From contig JAKLLE010000029.1 of the NCBI GenBank assembly GCA_023150295.1, forward strand, positions 1-41,746: a DNA stretch of 41,746 nt, in the 5' to 3' direction. Each line of letters opens with the position of its first letter. Within the stretch, counting starts at the first letter, position 1. A model generated the notes under the pieces. The model did not search any database. It saw only the letters and a list, made by a program, of their open reading frames with translations, and was not told the origin of the DNA. Made by a program: the position numbers and the translations under genes. Positions 23,224-31,356 of this stretch are shown piece by piece. This DNA comes from Giesbergeria sp. (GTDB lineage Bacteria > Pseudomonadota > Gammaproteobacteria > Burkholderiales > Burkholderiaceae_C).

Positions 23224-26200
23224 ATGAACGCACCCTTGCCCGAATCCATCCGCAAGGCCCTGGAAACCGTTACTTTGGAAGACAAGTACACCCTGGGCGA
23301 AGGCCGTGCCTTCATGAGCGGTGTACAGGCCCTGGTGCGCCTGCCCATGCTGCAGCGCCAGCGCGATGCGGCAGCAGGCCTGAACACTGCGGGCTTCATC
23401 AGCGGCTACCGCGGCAGCCCGCTGGGCACCTACGACCAGGCGCTGTGGGCTGCGAAGAAGCACCTGGCCGAGAACCACATCGTCTTTCAGCCCGGCGTGA
23501 ACGAGGAACTGGGCGCCACGGCCGTGTGGGGCACGCAGCAGCTCGACCTGTACCCCGACAAGAAAAAGTACGACGGTGTGTTCGGCATCTGGTATGGCAA
23601 GGGGCCAGGCGTGGACCGCTGCTCGGACGTGTTCAAGCACGCCAACATGGCGGGTACGGCCAAGCACGGCGGCGTGATCGCCATTGCGGGCGACGACCAC
23701 ATCAGCAAGAGCAGCACGGCCGCGCACCAGAGCGACCACATCTTCAAGGCCTGCGGCACGCCGGTGTTCTTCCCCAGCAGCGTGCAAGAGATTCTGGACA
23801 TGGGCTTGCACGCCTTTGCCATGAGCCGTTTTTCGGGCGTGTGGTCGGGCATGAAGACCATCCAGGAGGTGGTGGAGTCCTCCAGCAGCATCAGCATCGA
23901 CCCGGACCGCGTGAAGATCGTCCTGCCCGAGGACTTTGCCATGCCTCCCGGCGGCCTGCACATCCGCTGGCCCGACGCGCCGCTGGAGCAGGAGGCGCGC
24001 CTGATGGACTACAAGTGGTACGCCGCCCTGGCCTATGTGCGGGCCAACAGGCTCAACTACAACGTCATCGAAGGGCCGCACGACCGCTTCGGCATCATCG
24101 CCAGCGGCAAGGCCTACAACGATACGCGCCAGGCGCTCATCGACCTGGGGCTGGATGACGACACCTGCCGTCAGCTGGGCATTCGCGTGCACAAGGTCAA
24201 CGTGGTGTGGCCGCTGGAAGCCACCATCACGCGCGACTTTGCGCAGGGCCTGCAAGAGATTCTGGTGGTGGAAGAAAAGCGCCAGGTCATCGAATACCAG
24301 CTCAAGGAGGAGCTGTACAACTGGCGCGCCGACGTGCGCCCCAACGTGCTGGGCAAGTTCGACGAGCCCGAGGGCGACGCCACCGGCGGCGAGTGGAGCA
24401 TGCCCAACCCCAGCCAAAACTGGCTGCTGCGCGCCAAGGCCGACCTCACGCCCGCCCTCATTGCCAAGGCCATTGCCAAGCGCCTGAAAAAGCTGGGCGT
24501 GCCCAGTGACACCGTGGCCCGCATGGATGCGCGCCTGGCCATCATCGAAGCGCGCGAGCGTGCCATGGTGCAGGCCTCGAGCGACACCGGCGAGCGCACG
24601 CCCTGGTTCTGCAGCGGTTGCCCGCACAACACCAGCACGCGCGTGCCCGAGGGCTCGCGCGCCGTGGCCGGTATCGGCTGCCACTACATGACGGTGTGGA
24701 TGGACCGCAGCACCTCGACCTTCACGCAGATGGGCGGCGAGGGTGTGTCGTGGGTGGGGCAGTTCCCGTTCACCCAGGACAAGCATGTGTTCGCCAACCT
24801 GGGCGACGGCACCTACTTCCACAGTGGCCTGCTGGCCATCCGCCAGAGCATTGCTGCGGGCGTGAACATCACCTACAAGATCCTCTACAACGACGCCGTC
24901 GCCATGACCGGCGGACAGACGGTGGGCGAGCGGCCCGAGGGCCACAGCGTGCTGCAGATCATGAACAGCGTGCTGTCCGAGGGCGTGGTCAAGCTGGTCA
25001 TCGTGACCGACGAGCCCCAGAAGTACGACGGCGCGCCGCTGGCCGCTGGCGTGACCGTGCACCACCGCGATGAGCTCGACCGCATTCAACGCGAGCTGCG
25101 CGAAATCGCGGGCTGCACGGCGCTGATCTACGACCAGACCTGTGCCACCGAAAAGCGCCGCCGCCGCAAGCGCGGCAAGCTCGCCACGCCCGACAAGACC
25201 GTGGTCATCAACGAGCTGGTGTGCGAGGGCTGCGGCGACTGCTCGGTAAAGTCCAACTGCCTGAGCGTGGAGCCGGTGGAAACGCCCTTTGGCCGCAAGC
25301 GCCGCATCAACCAAAGCACCTGCAACAAAGACTACTCTTGCGTCAACGGCTTCTGCCCGAGCTTCGTCACCATCGAGGGCGGTCAACTGAAGAAGCCCAA
25401 GAAGGAGAAGAAGGGCGACCTCACTGCGCTGCCCTCCATTCCTGAGCCGGTGCTGCCTGCGGCCGAGCAGGCCTGGGGCATTGTGGTAGGCGGCGTGGGG
25501 GGCACGGGTGTCATCACCATTGGCTCGCTGCTGGGCATGGCCGCGCACCTGGACGGCAAGGGCGTGGTCACGCAGGACGCGGGTGGCCTGGCGCAAAAGG
25601 GCGGCGCCACCTGGAGCCACATCCAGATTGCCCAGCGGCCCGAGGCCATCTACACCACCAAGGTCGATACGGCCAAGGCCGACCTGGTGATTGGCTGCGA
25701 CTCCATCGTCGCCGCCAACAAGGCCACGCTGGCCGTGATGCAGCCGGGCCGCACCTTTGTGGCGCTCAACACGCATGGCACACCCACGGCGACCTTTGTG
25801 CGCAACCCCGATTGGCAGTTTCCCACCGGCCACTGCGAAAGCGCCATCGCCGCCGCTGTGGGCGCAGAGCTGGTGGGCAGCTTCGATGCCGAGCAGGTGG
25901 CCGTGCAACTGCTGGGCGACAGCATTTACACCAACCCCCTGATGCTGGGCTACGCCTGGCAAAAAGGCCGCGTTCCGCTCACCCACGCATCGCTGATGCG
26001 CGCCATGGAGTTGAACGGGGTGCAGGTCGAGAACAACAAGGCCGCGTTCGAGTGGGGCCGCCGCTGCGCACACGACCTGGCCGCGGTGCAGGCACTGTTC
26101 CAGGCGGCGCAGGTCATCCAGCTGGTGCGCAAGCCCACGCTGGCCGATATGGTCGCGCAGCGGGTGGAGTTCCTCACCGGCTACCAGAATGCCGCCTATG

Positions 26201-26790
26201 CGGCACAGTACCAGGCCTTCGTACACAAGGTGCAGGCCGCCGAGGCTCCGCTGGGCAGCAGCACGCGCCTGGCCGAGGCGGTGGCGCGCTACCTGTTCAA
26301 GCTCATGGCCTACAAGGACGAGTACGAAGTGGCACGCCTGCACACCGACAAGGCTTTCACCGACAAGATTGCGGCGCAGTTTGAGGGCGACTACAAGCTG
26401 GTGCACCACCTGGCCCCCCCGCTGCTGGCGCAGCGCAACAGCAAGGGCGAGCTGGTCAAACGCCCCTTCGGCCCCTGGGTGCGCAAGGCCTTCGGCCTGC
26501 TGGCCCGCATGAAGGGTCTGCGCGGCACGGCCTTCGACATCTTTGGCAAGACCGAAGAGCGGCGCACCGAGCGCGCCCTGATCCAGCAGTACCGTGCCTG
26601 CGTGGAGGAACTGCTCCAGGGCCTCACGCCCGAGCGCCTGGCCCTGGCGGTGCAGATTGCCAGCATTCCCGAGGACATCCGGGGCTACGGCCATGTGAAG
26701 GAACGCCACCTGGAGGCAGCCCGTGCCCGCTGGGATGCGCTCATGTCCCAGTGGCGCAGCGGTGCGCCGAAGCAGTACCAGGCGGCGTAA
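23224..26790 (+). CDS. Indolepyruvate ferredoxin oxidoreductase, fused alpha-beta-gamma form
   Basis: The 1188-residue cytoplasmic enzyme oxidatively decarboxylates aryl pyruvates from aromatic amino acids to acyl-CoA, passing electrons to ferredoxin. Order of domains: an N-terminal pyrimidine-binding region (FISGYRGSPLGTYDQALW), a thiamine-diphosphate region (QFPFTQDKHVFANLGDGTYF, about residue 520), an iron-sulfur stretch with CEGCGDCSVKSNC and CNKDYSCVNGFCPSF (about 666-720), a 2-oxoacid:acceptor oxidoreductase domain (GVGGTGVITIGSLLGMAAHL, about 757) and a C-terminal DUF6537-like tail. ATG at 23224 has GAAGGAGA upstream. Fusion into one chain is usual in proteobacteria. The divergent Lrp-type gene is its likely regulator. 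Confidence 0.93.
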   Translation: MNAPLPESIRKALETVTLEDKYTLGEGRAFMSGVQALVRLPMLQRQRDAAAGLNTAGFISGYRGSPLGTYDQALWAAKKHLAENHIVFQPGVNEELGATAVWGTQQLDLYPDKKKYDGVFGIWYGKGPGVDRCSDVFKHANMAGTAKHGGVIAIAGDDHISKSSTAAHQSDHIFKACGTPVFFPSSVQEILDMGLHAFAMSRFSGVWSGMKTIQEVVESSSSISIDPDRVKIVLPEDFAMPPGGLHIRWPDAPLEQEARLMDYKWYAALAYVRANRLNYNVIEGPHDRFGIIASGKAYNDTRQALIDLGLDDDTCRQLGIRVHKVNVVWPLEATITRDFAQGLQEILVVEEKRQVIEYQLKEELYNWRADVRPNVLGKFDEPEGDATGGEWSMPNPSQNWLLRAKADLTPALIAKAIAKRLKKLGVPSDTVARMDARLAIIEARERAMVQASSDTGERTPWFCSGCPHNTSTRVPEGSRAVAGIGCHYMTVWMDRSTSTFTQMGGEGVSWVGQFPFTQDKHVFANLGDGTYFHSGLLAIRQSIAAGVNITYKILYNDAVAMTGGQTVGERPEGHSVLQIMNSVLSEGVVKLVIVTDEPQKYDGAPLAAGVTVHHRDELDRIQRELREIAGCTALIYDQTCATEKRRRRKRGKLATPDKTVVINELVCEGCGDCSVKSNCLSVEPVETPFGRKRRINQSTCNKDYSCVNGFCPSFVTIEGGQLKKPKKEKKGDLTALPSIPEPVLPAAEQAWGIVVGGVGGTGVITIGSLLGMAAHLDGKGVVTQDAGGLAQKGGATWSHIQIAQRPEAIYTTKVDTAKADLVIGCDSIVAANKATLAVMQPGRTFVALNTHGTPTATFVRNPDWQFPTGHCESAIAAAVGAELVGSFDAEQVAVQLLGDSIYTNPLMLGYAWQKGRVPLTHASLMRAMELNGVQVENNKAAFEWGRRCAHDLAAVQALFQAAQVIQLVRKPTLADMVAQRVEFLTGYQNAAYAAQYQAFVHKVQAAEAPLGSSTRLAEAVARYLFKLMAYKDEYEVARLHTDKAFTDKIAAQFEGDYKLVHHLAPPLLAQRNSKGELVKRPFGPWVRKAFGLLARMKGLRGTAFDIFGKTEERRTERALIQQYRACVEELLQGLTPERLALAVQIASIPEDIRGYGHVKERHLEAARARWDALMSQWRSGAPKQYQAA

Positions 26791-26810
26791 CCTGAGGCGG
26801 ATGCAAAGCA

Positions 26811-26842
26811 GGGCCTGTGCTGTGGCGCAGGCCCTTTGTCTT
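26811..26842 (+). terminator. Likely intrinsic terminator of the indolepyruvate oxidoreductase gene
   Basis: GGGCCTG (26811-26817) pairs with CAGGCCC (26828-26834) and is followed by TTTGTCTT, 20 bases after the stop codon. The T run is short and interrupted, so termination may be partial. Confidence 0.55.
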
Positions 26843-26901
26843 GCTGTCGCAACAATGAGGGGCGCAGGCACGCCCGTCGACAGGGGTTTCGCAGCGCGGG
26901 T

Positions 26902-26940
26902 TTGATTATCATCAAATAACGTGGTTGATAATCAATCTCA
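26902..26940 (+). promoter_or_regulatory. Fur-box-like inverted repeats before the P19 iron operon
   Basis: TTGATTATC (26902-26910) and GATAATCAA (26927-26935) are perfect inverted repeats separated by 16 bases. Each is itself part of a smaller dyad (TTGAT-TATC-ATCAA and TTGAT-A-ATCAA). GATAATCAATCTCATT matches the Fur consensus GATAATGATAATCATTATC at most of its first half. The pair lies 50-85 bases before the P19 start, so Fur control is likely but inferred. Confidence 0.6.
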
Positions 26941-26986
26941 TTGGTACTACAGTTCTTGGTTTTATGACCAAAACGAGGAGGGATTT

Positions 26987-27553
26987 GTGAAACAACAATG
27001 GCTGAAGACCCTGGGTTCCTGCGTCCTGGCGCTGGCGTGTATGTCGGCATTGCCCGCGGCGGCGCTGGAGTTTCCGATTGGGACGCCCTACCAGCGCAAC
27101 GGCATGGAAGTGGCTGCGGTGTACCTGCAAGCCATCGATATGGAGCCCGATGGACACATGCGCAAGGCCTCAGAATCCGACATTCACTTGGAGGCCGATA
27201 TCCACGCCCTGGCGGGCAACGTGAATGGCTACCCGGAAGGCTTCTGGATCCCGTTTCTGCATATCACCTATGAGCTGACGAAGATCGGCTCCAACGACGC
27301 GCCCATCAGTGGGCACATGATGCCCATGGTGGCCAGCGATGGACCGCACTATGGCGACAACGTCAAGTTGCAGGGGCCTGGCAAATACAAGGTCAAGTAC
27401 ACCATCCATCCACCATCGGCCAAGGAAAATCCCATGGGCATGCACTTTGGCCGCCATACCGACCGGGCTACCGGCGTGCGCCCGTGGTTCAAGACCTTCG
27501 AGGTGGAGTGGGAGTTCACCTTTGCAGGTATCGGCAAGAAGGGCGGGTACTGA
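26987..27553 (+). CDS. P19/Tp34-type periplasmic metal-binding iron-uptake protein (FtrA-like)
   Basis: The 188-residue product has a signal peptide (LGSCVLALACMSALPAAA). The mature domain fits the P19/FetP/FtrA family, which binds Cu and Fe at the periplasmic side of ferrous-iron uptake. Family landmarks are present: GMEVAAVYLQAIDMEPDGHM, ESDIHLEADIHA, GHMMPMVASDGPHYGDNVKL and MGMHFGRHTD, supplying His, Glu and Met ligands. GTG at 26987 is chosen because GAGGAGGG lies six bases upstream and the signal peptide starts there; an earlier in-frame GTG at 26921 would lie in the Fur-like site. It heads four closely spaced genes. Confidence 0.88.
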   Translation: MKQQWLKTLGSCVLALACMSALPAAALEFPIGTPYQRNGMEVAAVYLQAIDMEPDGHMRKASESDIHLEADIHALAGNVNGYPEGFWIPFLHITYELTKIGSNDAPISGHMMPMVASDGPHYGDNVKLQGPGKYKVKYTIHPPSAKENPMGMHFGRHTDRATGVRPWFKTFEVEWEFTFAGIGKKGGY

Positions 27554-27555
27554 AC

Positions 27556-28980
27556 ATGGGCCGACGCCTGTTAGTGACGGCGGCCCTGGTGGCTGCCGCA
27601 GCGCAGCCTGCCCAGGCCAGCACCGATTTGGCACAGATGAAGGCGCTTCTGGAGCAGCTTGCGACGCGCGTGCAGGCCCTGGAGGCACGCAACTCCGAAC
27701 TGGAGAAAGCATTGGAGACCGAGCGCCTGAGCGAACGCGAACCGGAAATCGCTACCCGCCTCAAGGCCCTGGAAGCGCGTACCCAGGCCATGGATGCGCC
27801 CGTCAAGCGCATGGACGCACTGGAAGGCATCCAGGTCGAGGGTTCAATCACCGCCGTAGGCCAGGCCACGGGTGCTGGGGGCACGGCCTCTGGCCAGCGT
27901 GAGCGGCGAACCAACTACCGTGGGGATGTGGAGGTCACGCTCCCCGGGGGGACTTGGGGCGACATGACCGGCACTGCCTTCGCCCACGTGCGTCTTGGGC
28001 AGGGCGCTGGCATTGGCCTGCGACCCACCTATACCAGCACGACCAACTCCGTGGGGTTCGAGGTCGGCGGGGTGAGCAACCCCGATTCCTCCTTTGCCAT
28101 CCTGGCCCAGGGTTGGTACCAGTTGGATATTCCCTTGCCGCGCAGCCGCGCGACCCAGGCTGCTACGCAGCGTGCACGGGTGACGGTCGGTAAGATCGAC
28201 GTATTTGGTTTCTTCGACGGCAATGCCATCGCAGACGATGAAACCACGCGCTTCCAGAACAACGCCTTCGTTCACAACCCCTTGCTGGATTCCGGCGGCG
28301 GGATTGGTGCCGATGCCTACGGATTTGCCCCTGGCGCCATCGTGCAGTACGTGGACGAGGGAAACAAGGCCGCAGCGTGGACCTACTCGCTGGGCATTTT
28401 TGGTGCTGGGCAGGGCGCTAACTTTGCAGGCTCGCAGGGCAAGCCGCTGGCCATCGCGCAGGTCGAAACCACGCAGCGCCTGGGCTACCTGCCTGGAACC
28501 TACCGTCTCTATGCCTGGACCAATGGGCGGGCCACGGGCTTTGACGGCAGCCTACAGCGCCAGCAAGGGGTGGGTATCTCGGTGGATCAACAGGTGCTGG
28601 ACGACCTGACATTGTTTGCGCGCTGGGGGCGTCTCACCAAGGGCCAACCGCGCTTTGACACCGCGCTGACGCTGGGCGCCGAATGGAATGGCAACGATTG
28701 GGGCCGTGGTGGCGATGCCCTGGGCGTGGCTTGGGGGCGTTTGCGTACCGCCAAGGCGTTTGCCGCAGGCTCGGCCACCGTGGATGCCGATGGAGACGGC
28801 GTACCGGATTGGGGCTATACCGCCTCGGGCGCCGAGACGTTGGCAGAGCTTTACTACCGCTGGAACCTCGGAAACGGTCTGCAACTCACCCCCAGCCTGC
28901 AGTACATACGGCGTCCGGGCGGCAATGCGGCGGCTGCGGCCATCCGGGTGCTGGGCGTGCGTGCGCAATGGGCGTTCTGA
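27556..28980 (+). CDS. OprB-like outer-membrane porin with coiled-coil N-terminus
   Basis: The 474-residue product has a signal peptide (LLVTAALVAAAAQPAQA). A predicted coiled coil covers about residues 20-85 (LEQLATRVQALEARNSELEK), as in porins anchored to peptidoglycan. The rest is a long beta-barrel with alternating aromatic strands (VEVTLPGGTWGDMTGTAFAH, LAELYYRWNLGNGLQLTPSL) ending in the outer-membrane signature WAF. It resembles carbohydrate-selective OprB-type porins. It starts two bases after the P19 stop and overlaps the cupredoxin start (TGATG), so it belongs to the iron operon. A role in metal or siderophore-free iron entry is inferred from context. Confidence 0.82.
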   Translation: MGRRLLVTAALVAAAAQPAQASTDLAQMKALLEQLATRVQALEARNSELEKALETERLSEREPEIATRLKALEARTQAMDAPVKRMDALEGIQVEGSITAVGQATGAGGTASGQRERRTNYRGDVEVTLPGGTWGDMTGTAFAHVRLGQGAGIGLRPTYTSTTNSVGFEVGGVSNPDSSFAILAQGWYQLDIPLPRSRATQAATQRARVTVGKIDVFGFFDGNAIADDETTRFQNNAFVHNPLLDSGGGIGADAYGFAPGAIVQYVDEGNKAAAWTYSLGIFGAGQGANFAGSQGKPLAIAQVETTQRLGYLPGTYRLYAWTNGRATGFDGSLQRQQGVGISVDQQVLDDLTLFARWGRLTKGQPRFDTALTLGAEWNGNDWGRGGDALGVAWGRLRTAKAFAAGSATVDADGDGVPDWGYTASGAETLAELYYRWNLGNGLQLTPSLQYIRRPGGNAAAAAIRVLGVRAQWAF

Positions 28981-29405
28981 TGGTCTTGCGCAGATGCTTG
29001 CAGGCGGTTCTGCTGCTGGGCGCTGCGGCGCTGGGTGGCGGGCTGCATGCCCAGACGTTGGTGCAGCCAGAAGCGGTTGAGTCCAAACCAACGGATGCGC
29101 CTACTGCTCCAGTGGGCGCACGTGCCCAGCGCCAAGCCCCTTTGATGTCCTATGTGATCGAGGTGACCGATGGTGTTTTTGCGCCCAAGCGCCTAGACGT
29201 ACCGGCCCAGATGCGCTTCAAGATCGAACTGGTCAACCATGGCCCCGGCCCGCTGGAGTTTGAGAACGATGAAATGAACATCGAAAAGGTGCTGGGTGCC
29301 GGGGCGCGTTCTTTTCTGGTCTTGCCGCCGCTGGCGCCGGGCAAGCATGAGTTTGTGGATGAATTCAACCCCGTGACCGGGGTGCTGGAGATTCATGCCC
29401 GCTGA
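28980..29405 (+). CDS. Periplasmic cupredoxin-fold protein (FtrB-like)
   Basis: The 141-residue product has a signal peptide (LQAVLLLGAAALGGGLHAQ). Its single cupredoxin-like domain (about residues 58-141; SYVIEVTDGVFAPKRLDVPA, GPGPLEFENDEMNIEKVLGA, PLAPGKHEFVDEFNPVTGVL) fits PF13473/EfeO-N type proteins such as FtrB, which handle iron or copper redox next to a ferrous permease. The classic blue-copper Cys ligand is absent. Its start overlaps the porin stop by one base and its end overlaps the polyferredoxin start by 11 bases, so the genes are coupled. Confidence 0.82.
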   Translation: MVLRRCLQAVLLLGAAALGGGLHAQTLVQPEAVESKPTDAPTAPVGARAQRQAPLMSYVIEVTDGVFAPKRLDVPAQMRFKIELVNHGPGPLEFENDEMNIEKVLGAGARSFLVLPPLAPGKHEFVDEFNPVTGVLEIHAR

Positions 29406-30807
29406 ACCCGCAGCCGCCCCTGTCGAAATTCCACTGCGCTTTGTGCGCCGCACCGCCCGCCGAAGCGCATTGGCGCGGCTGGGCGATGCCATGGTGCGCC
29501 ATCGCAAGGTGATCGTGGCGTTGCAGTGGGTCGTCATCGTCGCGTACGCGGTGTTGGTGGCCCTGCCTGCGTTCCTGCCCCTGCCGCCTGCGGGGGCCAA
29601 CATGCTCAACAACCTGACGCTCGCCGCCCAGTTCGCCTTCTGGGGGCTGTGGTGGCCGGGCGTCATCTTGTCCACCATGTTGTTTGGGCGTGTGTGGTGT
29701 GGTGTGTTGTGCCCCGAAGGGGCGCTGGCGGAGTTCGCCAGCCGCCATGGACGTGGCGGCGCCATCCCGCGCTGGGTGCGTTGGCGCGGCTGGCCGTTGC
29801 TGGCCTTTGTGGCCACCACCGTGTATGGGCAATTGGTCAGCGTGTACGAATATCCTCAAGCCGCGTTGCTGGTTCTGGGGGGCTCCACGGTGGCTGCCGT
29901 GGCGGTGGGCCTGGCCTATGGCCGGGGCAAGCGCGTTTGGTGTCGCTACCTTTGCCCGGTGAGCGGGGTGTTCGCCTTGCTGGCGCGCGTGGCACCGGTG
30001 CATTTCCGGGTCGATCGGCAGGCCTGGGCAGCCTACCCGGAGCGTACGCCCGCTGTCGATTGCGCGCCGTTGTTGTCCGTGCAGCAGATGACGGGTGCGG
30101 CACAGTGCCATGCCTGCGGGCGGTGTTCCGGGCACCGCGATGCGGTCACGCTGTCCCTGCGTTCGCCTGCCGCCGAGATCGTGGCGACCACTCCCCGCGA
30201 CATGGGGCGGGTGGAGGCCTGGTTGCTGATCTGGGGATTGTGCGGCGTTGCTATCGGAGCATTTCGCTGGTCGTCTGATCCATGGTTCGTTCTGTGGCGC
30301 CAGCAATGGGCCGGATGGGTGGCCGAGCGAGAATGGTGGTGGGCGCTCGACACCAATGCGCCCTGGTGGCTGCTGACGCACCATCCCGAAGTGGGGGATG
30401 TGTTCTCGTGGATCGATGGCGCGGTAATTCTGTGCTACATCGCCGCAGTGGCGCTGGTGTTGGGCGGTACGCTGCAGTGTGCAGCCTGGGTGGCGGGGAA
30501 CTTGTCACGCCGCGCCTGGCATGTCCTGAGTGCGGCCTGGATACCGGCTGCGGGCGTGGGCGTGTTTGTCGGCCTGAGCATGCTGACGCAGACACAATTG
30601 CGCGCCGAGGGCGTGCTGCTGCCCTGGCTGGGCACGGCCAGGGCCGTGGTGCTGGGGCTGGGGTTTGCTGCATCCCTGGTGCTCAGCGGCACGCAACTGG
30701 CAACTGCCCCTGTGGGTGTGGTTCGCCGGGCGCTGGCCTGGTGTGTCATGGCTGTGCCGCTGGCCTTGCTGGGTGGTGCCTGGTGGCAGCAGTTCTGGCG
30801 TGTGTAA
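29395..30807 (+). CDS. Membrane polyferredoxin of the NapH/CcoG/FtrD type
   Basis: The 470-residue integral membrane protein has about six helices. Two Cys-x3-Cys-Pro motifs at helix ends (C102/C106 in WCGVLCPEGA, C183/C187 in WCRYLCPVSG) match the NapH/NosR/FtrD pattern. A ferredoxin-type group follows (C223, C238, C241, C244 in QCHACGRCSG). FtrD is thought to pass electrons to the periplasmic side during ferrous/ferric iron uptake. The gene overlaps the cupredoxin gene and ends the operon. No FTR1/FtrC permease, with its REGLE motif, is encoded anywhere in the operon or the rest of the window. Confidence 0.85.
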   Translation: MPAEPAAAPVEIPLRFVRRTARRSALARLGDAMVRHRKVIVALQWVVIVAYAVLVALPAFLPLPPAGANMLNNLTLAAQFAFWGLWWPGVILSTMLFGRVWCGVLCPEGALAEFASRHGRGGAIPRWVRWRGWPLLAFVATTVYGQLVSVYEYPQAALLVLGGSTVAAVAVGLAYGRGKRVWCRYLCPVSGVFALLARVAPVHFRVDRQAWAAYPERTPAVDCAPLLSVQQMTGAAQCHACGRCSGHRDAVTLSLRSPAAEIVATTPRDMGRVEAWLLIWGLCGVAIGAFRWSSDPWFVLWRQQWAGWVAEREWWWALDTNAPWWLLTHHPEVGDVFSWIDGAVILCYIAAVALVLGGTLQCAAWVAGNLSRRAWHVLSAAWIPAAGVGVFVGLSMLTQTQLRAEGVLLPWLGTARAVVLGLGFAASLVLSGTQLATAPVGVVRRALAWCVMAVPLALLGGAWWQQFWRV

Positions 30808-30941
30808 CGGGGTTTGCAGGCGCATTTCCCCCTGAATGAGGGTGCTGTAAACACCCGCATACAATGCTCTGTTGGCCGCCGCATTTGCAAGAGCAGTGCG
30901 CAGCGGTGTCCCGAGAAACCTCTCGCTTGGAGTTGATTCCT

Positions 30942-31274
30942 GTGTTTATTTCCTCTGCAATTGCCCAGACGGCACCCGCCCCCGCTGCCGGTGGTGACAT
31001 GATGAGTTCCCTGGCGGGCATGCTGCCGCTGGTGCTGATGTTCGTGGTGCTGTATTTCGTCATGATCCGCCCCCAGATGAAGCGCCAAAAGGAGCACCGC
31101 GCCATGATCGATGCGCTGGCCAAGGGTGACGAGGTCGTGATTGCCGGTGGCATGCTGGGCAAGGTCGCTCGTATGAGCGAACAGTACCTGGGGGTGGAAA
31201 TCGCCTCGGGTGTGGAGGTGCAGGTGCAGCGCTCCTCCGTCGTGCAAGTGCTCCCCAAGGGCACGATCAAATGA
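30942..31274 (+). CDS. yajC: Sec translocase accessory subunit YajC
   Basis: The 110-residue single-pass protein partners SecDF at the SecYEG translocon. One N-terminal helix (LAGMLPLVLMFVVLYFVMI) is followed by RPQMKRQKEHRAMIDALAKG and a basic-acidic cytoplasmic domain, as in all YajC proteins. GTG at 30942 is preferred because GGAG lies nine bases upstream and the family begins MFISSA; the longer frame from 30864 adds unrelated residues. TACAAT at 30860-30865 could be its -10. It precedes secD and secF as usual, but the queA-tgt genes often found upstream are replaced by the iron operon. Confidence 0.93.
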   Translation: MFISSAIAQTAPAPAAGGDMMSSLAGMLPLVLMFVVLYFVMIRPQMKRQKEHRAMIDALAKGDEVVIAGGMLGKVARMSEQYLGVEIASGVEVQVQRSSVVQVLPKGTIK

Positions 31275-31297
31275 CAGTGCAGACCCCGCTGGGGTCG

Positions 31298-31328
31298 GGC
31301 GGCGTGCCAGTGGCCTGCCGCCTTTGTT
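31298..31328 (+). terminator. Terminator-like hairpin between yajC and secD
   Basis: GGCGGC (31298-31303) pairs with GCCGCC (31317-31322), followed by TTTGTT. A second small hairpin (CCCC-GCT-GGGG, 31284-31294) precedes it. Within an operon this could attenuate secD relative to yajC or stabilise mRNA ends. The T run is weak. Confidence 0.3.
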
Positions 31329-31356
31329 CCGTTTGTCCCTGAGGTAAAGCGCGATC

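Noticed and set aside
23152-26871. Long minus-strand open frame opposite indolepyruvate ferredoxin oxidoreductase
   Set aside because: It is an antisense shadow of a gene with clear iron-sulfur and thiamine-diphosphate motifs.
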